From: Engelhardtia mirabilis
Lineage (GTDB): Bacteria; Planctomycetota; UBA1135; GCA-002686595
Assembly (NCBI GenBank): GCA_007751255.1
Contig: CP036296.1
Coordinates: 6,262,001-6,326,000, forward strand
Direction: 5' to 3'
DNA length: 64,000 nucleotides
A program made the translations under genes and the position numbers. How positions within the stretch are numbered: the stretch's first letter is position 1; each line of letters opens with the position of its first letter. The notes beneath the pieces are model-generated. The model was not told the origin of the DNA and did not search any database. It saw only the letters and a program-made list of their open reading frames with translations. Of this stretch, positions 60,752 to 64,000 are shown piece after piece.

Positions 60752-61416
60752 TACGACACCATCCGCTGCAACTTGAGGACGTAGGTCGCGCCGGAGCCGA
60801 CCGTGGTGATCAGGGTGCCCCAGACGGCGACGTGGGCGATCAGGCGCACGGCTTCGTACAGCGGCGTGGGCCACGGGATGCCGTGCAGGCCGAGCATCGC
60901 GCCGATGGCGATGCACTGCACGATCATCTTGAACTTGCCGAAGCGGTCGGCGCCGAACTCCAGGCCCTGGCTCTCGGCGTAGCCGCGGATGCCGGTCACG
61001 AGGAACTCGCGCGCCAGGACCACGACCACCACCCAGGCCGGCAGGAAGGGCTGGGACCAGGGCAGAACCGCCAGGAAGACGAAGGTCCCGACCACCAGCA
61101 CCTTGTCGACGAAGGGGTCCGCGATGCGTCCGAAGGTGGTCACGTGGCCGTCGCGGCGGGCCAGCCAGCCGTCGACGAAGTCGGTCGAGGCCACGAGGAT
61201 GAACAGCCAGAAGGAGATCGCCAGGGGCACGAACAGCTCCGTCGGCGGGCGATCGCCCATCCAGGCCAGGATTGCGAACAGGAGCAGGGCGCCCACGAAC
61301 CGGATCGCGGTGATGCGGTTGGGCCAGTAGGCGAAGATGCCAGCGCTGTCGCGCCCGGTGGTGCGGACGGGAGCGGGAGCTTGCGGGGACTCGCTGGGCA
61401 CTTCGGCGGCGCTCAT
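60751..61416 (-). CDS. pgsA: CDP-diacylglycerol-glycerol-3-phosphate 3-phosphatidyltransferase
   Basis: 221 residues. It makes phosphatidylglycerol phosphate from CDP-diacylglycerol and glycerol 3-phosphate. The CDP-alcohol phosphotransferase signature D-G-x2-A-R-x8-G-x3-D-x3-D is complete at residues 82-104 (VDGWLARR through DPFVDK). About five or six membrane helices. The N-terminal about 25 residues are a Pro/Ser-rich extension. Its ATG overlaps the rimO stop by four bases and it overlaps pgpA by one base, so lipid-synthesis genes are embedded in a mixed housekeeping operon. Confidence 0.96.
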   Translation of the reverse strand: MSAAEVPSESPQAPAPVRTTGRDSAGIFAYWPNRITAIRFVGALLLFAILAWMGDRPPTELFVPLAISFWLFILVASTDFVDGWLARRDGHVTTFGRIADPFVDKVLVVGTFVFLAVLPWSQPFLPAWVVVVVLAREFLVTGIRGYAESQGLEFGADRFGKFKMIVQCIAIGAMLGLHGIPWPTPLYEAVRLIAHVAVWGTLITTVGSGATYVLKLQRMVS

Positions 61417-62810
61417 TCGTCGTAGTCCGGCTCGCAGATCAGGTTCAACTCGTCGTCGACAGCGATCGGGATCCCCACGATACGGTCGCCGACGTCGATA
61501 TCGACGTCCGCGGGCAGATCGACCAGGGCCAGGAGGTCGACCTCGGGGGCGTCGCGCTCGGGGCGGCAGACGGCGCGCAGGCCGGGCTCTGCGTCGGAGC
61601 CCGCCGGGTGCAGCTCGTCGATCAAGAGCACCTGGGGCTTGCCGATCAAGGCCTCCTGGCTGGCGCCAAGGACGCGGTCACGCGCGGCCAGGACGGCGCG
61701 CACGCGCTCGTCGGCCACGGCCGGGTCCACGCGCCCGGGCAGGTCGAAGCCGGTCGTGCCCTCCTCAGGGGAGTAGGTGAAGGCGCCCAGCCGCCCGAGG
61801 CGGTACTCCTCGACGAAGGCGGCCGCCTCGGCGGCGTCGGCGTCGGTCTCGCCGGGAAAGCCCATCAGGAGGGTCGTGCGCAGGGTCAGATCCGGGACCT
61901 CCTCGAGCAGCCGGTCGAGGATCCGACGCACCTGGTCGCCGGAGCCGTGGCGGCGCATGGCGCGCAGGACCGGCGTGGCGATGTGCTGGACCGGGATGTC
62001 CAGGTAGTTCGCCACGCGCGGGTGGTCGCGCAGCAGTTCGGTCAGGCCCCAGGGGAAGCGGTTGGGGTAGGCGTACATGACGCGCACCTGGTGCTCGCCG
62101 TCGAGGTCGGCCACGGCGCGCACCAGGTCGGGCAGCTCCAGATCCATGTCGCGGCCCCAGGCGGTGGAGTCCTCGGCCACCACGACCAACTCGCGCACGC
62201 CCGCGCCGATCAGCTCCTCGGCCTCGGCCAGGACGGCGGGCAGGCGCTTGGAGCGGTGCTTGCCGCGCATGATCGGGATCGCGCAGAAGCTGCACTGGTG
62301 GTCGCAGCCGTGGCTGATCCGCAGGTAGGCGTAGGAGCCGGGCGTCGCGAGCAGGCGCGCGCCCTCGCGCTCGTCCCCGCGCCCCTCGAGGGCCTCGAGG
62401 TAGGCCGGCACCCGCTCGCCGCTGCCCAGCTTGAAGATCGACTTGGCCAGCTCGCCGTAGTCGGAGATCTCCGCCCACAGGTCCACGTCCGGGTACTTGC
62501 GTTGGAGCTGGCGCTTGTAGCGCTGCACCAGGCAGCCGGCCACGGCCACCGCCTTGATGCGCCCGGCGCGCTTGTGGGCCAGCTGCTCGGCGATGGCCGA
62601 GTTCGACTCCTCGCGCGCCAGCCCGATGAACGAGCAGGTGTTGACCACGACCACGTCGGCCTCGGCCGGGTCCCCGGTGACCATGCAGCCCGCTTCCGCC
62701 ATCCGAGCCAGGATCAGCTCGGAGTCGATCAGGTTGCGGGCGCAGCCCAGGTGGACCAGGGCGGTGGTGACGGGGCTCGCGGTGGGTTGGGCGGTGGAGG
62801 AGGGAGGCAC
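61413..62810 (-). CDS. rimO: Ribosomal protein S12 methylthiotransferase
   Basis: 465 residues from the GTG at 62810; a GTG 108 bases upstream would add a Pro/Arg tail absent from the family. RimO adds a methylthio group to a conserved aspartate of S12 using two [4Fe-4S] clusters. The N-terminal UPF0004 domain has its three cysteines (HLGCARN, NTCSFIG, VAGCLVQRY at about 23, 59, 93). The radical-SAM triad is CDHQCSFC (169, 173, 176), with TLLMGFPGET further on. A TRAM domain closes the protein. It could be MiaB by architecture, but the ELLRDHPRVANYLDIPVQH and SYAYLRISHGC segments favour RimO. First recognised gene of the operon. Confidence 0.93.
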   Translation of the reverse strand: MPPSSTAQPTASPVTTALVHLGCARNLIDSELILARMAEAGCMVTGDPAEADVVVVNTCSFIGLAREESNSAIAEQLAHKRAGRIKAVAVAGCLVQRYKRQLQRKYPDVDLWAEISDYGELAKSIFKLGSGERVPAYLEALEGRGDEREGARLLATPGSYAYLRISHGCDHQCSFCAIPIMRGKHRSKRLPAVLAEAEELIGAGVRELVVVAEDSTAWGRDMDLELPDLVRAVADLDGEHQVRVMYAYPNRFPWGLTELLRDHPRVANYLDIPVQHIATPVLRAMRRHGSGDQVRRILDRLLEEVPDLTLRTTLLMGFPGETDADAAEAAAFVEEYRLGRLGAFTYSPEEGTTGFDLPGRVDPAVADERVRAVLAARDRVLGASQEALIGKPQVLLIDELHPAGSDAEPGLRAVCRPERDAPEVDLLALVDLPADVDIDVGDRIVGIPIAVDDELNLICEPDYDE

Positions 62811-63072
62811 GGGCTGGCTCGGGGCTCGCTGAGCGGGCGGGAGGGCCCGGATTCTATCCGGTCGACACCCCGCTCCGGCCAGCGCCGCGACGCCACGAGT
62901 CCGATCCGGGGGCCCCACCCATGGCCGCCGATCGAGCTGGACTCCCGCGTCTCGCCCTGGGGGTCCCGCGATACGAGCCGGGTCGCGGAGCCTCGCCCCG
63001 CGACCCGCTCGGCGGCCTCGATCTCAGCCGTATCCGTCGGCCGGTCGGGCGGATCCAGTCACCCCAGCGCCT

Positions 63073-64000
63073 TCAGATGCCTGCGGCGTCGTGGACCTCG
63101 TCCGCTCCGCGATCGACCATGCCGAGGGCTCCGGAAATCCGCGGATCACCGTCGATGTCCTTGTTGGTCAGCAGGGGCGTCGTGGAGTTGCCCGTGTCGA
63201 CGCAGGGCGAGGTCTGGGTCAGGTGGTAATCGTCACCGAGCAGATTGACGAAGAGCGGATCCACGAAGATGTCATTCGAAACCGAGGTCCAGAGGTTGTT
63301 GGCGTCGGCCTCGATGCAGCAATTGTAGGTCCGCGCCTGCGCCTGGTTCCCGGCGGCGATCGATCCGCCTGTGTGGTTCCAACTGATCGTGTTGAAGATG
63401 ATCAAGTTGCCTCCCGGGGACACGTAGAGTGCCGAACCCGACCCGCCGCTCGTGGACCCGACGCAGTTGGCCAGCGTATTGGAGGTGATCGATACGAAGC
63501 TCGAATCGACTTGGATCCACATGCCCGACCCCACTGGAGCCTCGCAGCGGGCAATGAGGTTGTTGTCGATGCGGGCCCCGCTCGGCATCAGGTCGAAGCG
63601 CACCCCCCCGCCGCCGCCGGCGGCGTAGTTGCGGAGCAACTCGTTGCGCAGGATCTCCACGTCCGCCTTCGAGGCGTAGATGGCACCGCCCTCGGCGGGC
63701 GCGACGCCCACCTCACCGTTGTCGAAGAATTGGCTGGTGCGCACGATGGCCTTGCCGAGCCCGCCGCCGGGCACGGCGTCGGTGGCCGTCACGAACACGG
63801 CACCGCCCAGGTCCGCGGCCTGGTTGTCCCTGAACTCGCAGTCCTTGACCCGCACGATGCCCGCGCTGTTCAGGCCTGGATTGCGGATCGAGACCGCGCC
63901 ACCGCGCGCTACGCCCGGGTTGCCGGGGATCAGCGAAGAGCTCGCGCTGCAGCCCTCGAAGTAGCACTCATCGACCTCCACGTCGGAGTGGTGCACGTAG
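63073..64000 (-). CDS. Right-handed beta-helix protein, choice-of-anchor Q type (5' end outside window)
   Basis: At least 309 residues; the frame is open to the right edge, so the N-terminus is missing. Repeated rungs such as VEVDECYFEGC, VRVKDCEFRDNQAADLGGAV, AIVRTSQFFDNG and VEILRNELLRNYAAGGGGGV are those of parallel beta-helices of the pectate-lyase superfamily. The C-terminus has the choice-of-anchor Q signature: FVDPLFVNLLGDDYHLTQTS followed by PCVDTG and NKDIDGDPRISG then VDRGADE. Exported surface protein; carbohydrate binding is possible but no lyase residues were identified. The 262 bases to rimO hold nothing clear. Confidence 0.85.
   Translation of the reverse strand, partial: YVHHSDVEVDECYFEGCSASSSLIPGNPGVARGGAVSIRNPGLNSAGIVRVKDCEFRDNQAADLGGAVFVTATDAVPGGGLGKAIVRTSQFFDNGEVGVAPAEGGAIYASKADVEILRNELLRNYAAGGGGGVRFDLMPSGARIDNNLIARCEAPVGSGMWIQVDSSFVSITSNTLANCVGSTSGGSGSALYVSPGGNLIIFNTISWNHTGGSIAAGNQAQARTYNCCIEADANNLWTSVSNDIFVDPLFVNLLGDDYHLTQTSPCVDTGNSTTPLLTNKDIDGDPRISGALGMVDRGADEVHDAAGI

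Noticed and set aside
61413-62810. MiaB (tRNA methylthiotransferase) instead of RimO
   Set aside because: The architecture is shared, but the segment patterns around the radical-SAM triad fit RimO better; left as a minor uncertainty.

Overview
The window is a high-GC (visibly about 70%) chromosomal segment from a bacterium that is most likely a planctomycete. The evidence is indirect but consistent. There are many secreted proteins built from FG-GAP, PD40, PQQ-like or VCBS/UnbV beta-propeller repeats with recurring C-terminal modules. There is an ECF sigma factor of the Sigma70_ECF (PF07638/TIGR02999) kind in an operon with a TPR-bearing serine/threonine kinase. A choice-of-anchor Q type beta-helix protein lies at the right edge. 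No rRNA, tRNA, CRISPR array or intact insertion sequence was seen.

Region 1, about 1-18.6 kb, looks like a worn defence/accessory island. It holds the C-terminal part of an AAA ATPase followed (4-nt overlap) by a small unknown protein, and an FG-GAP secreted protein. Next come a DUF2357 protein with a PD-(D/E)xK nuclease signature, and an 811-residue unknown protein with an RNPIAH (RX4H, HEPN-like) motif. These are followed by a wrecked NucS-like nuclease gene fused at a breakpoint to an unrelated reverse-strand gene, a class II Fic protein, and a winged-helix gene whose nucleotidyltransferase partner has been cut to about 30 codons. The island ends with an intact AbiEi/AbiEii-like type IV toxin-antitoxin pair with a recognisable promoter and repeated operator-like sites, and a 2002-residue DUF1998 superfamily 2 helicase with a nuclease-like C-terminal region. 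A decayed stretch (18.6-19.2 kb) closes the island.

Region 2, about 19.2-53.7 kb, is mostly envelope and exported proteins. It contains an FG-GAP giant, a CaCA-family calcium/sodium antiporter, a two-gene unit of a carboxypeptidase-regulatory-like protein plus a glycine-rich collagen-like protein, and an NTF2-like protein. It also holds the kinase/ECF operon, PD40 proteins, carA, an integral membrane protein, a tautomerase-GST-TlpA/HEAT cluster, a PQQ-like propeller and its frameshifted shorter paralogue, lipoproteins, an UnbV/ASPIC protein and an SGNH hydrolase. A perfect 65-bp inverted repeat with a 3-nt loop sits over the start of the SGNH gene.

Region 3, about 53.7-64 kb, is a TIR-transmembrane-beta-propeller protein downstream of a tightly packed housekeeping operon reading leftward: rimO, pgsA, pgpA, a HAMP/PP2C phosphatase, a MazG-like pyrophosphohydrolase and priA. 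The edge carries a truncated beta-helix gene. All functional calls are by motif and family recognition from the sequence alone; no database search was run.
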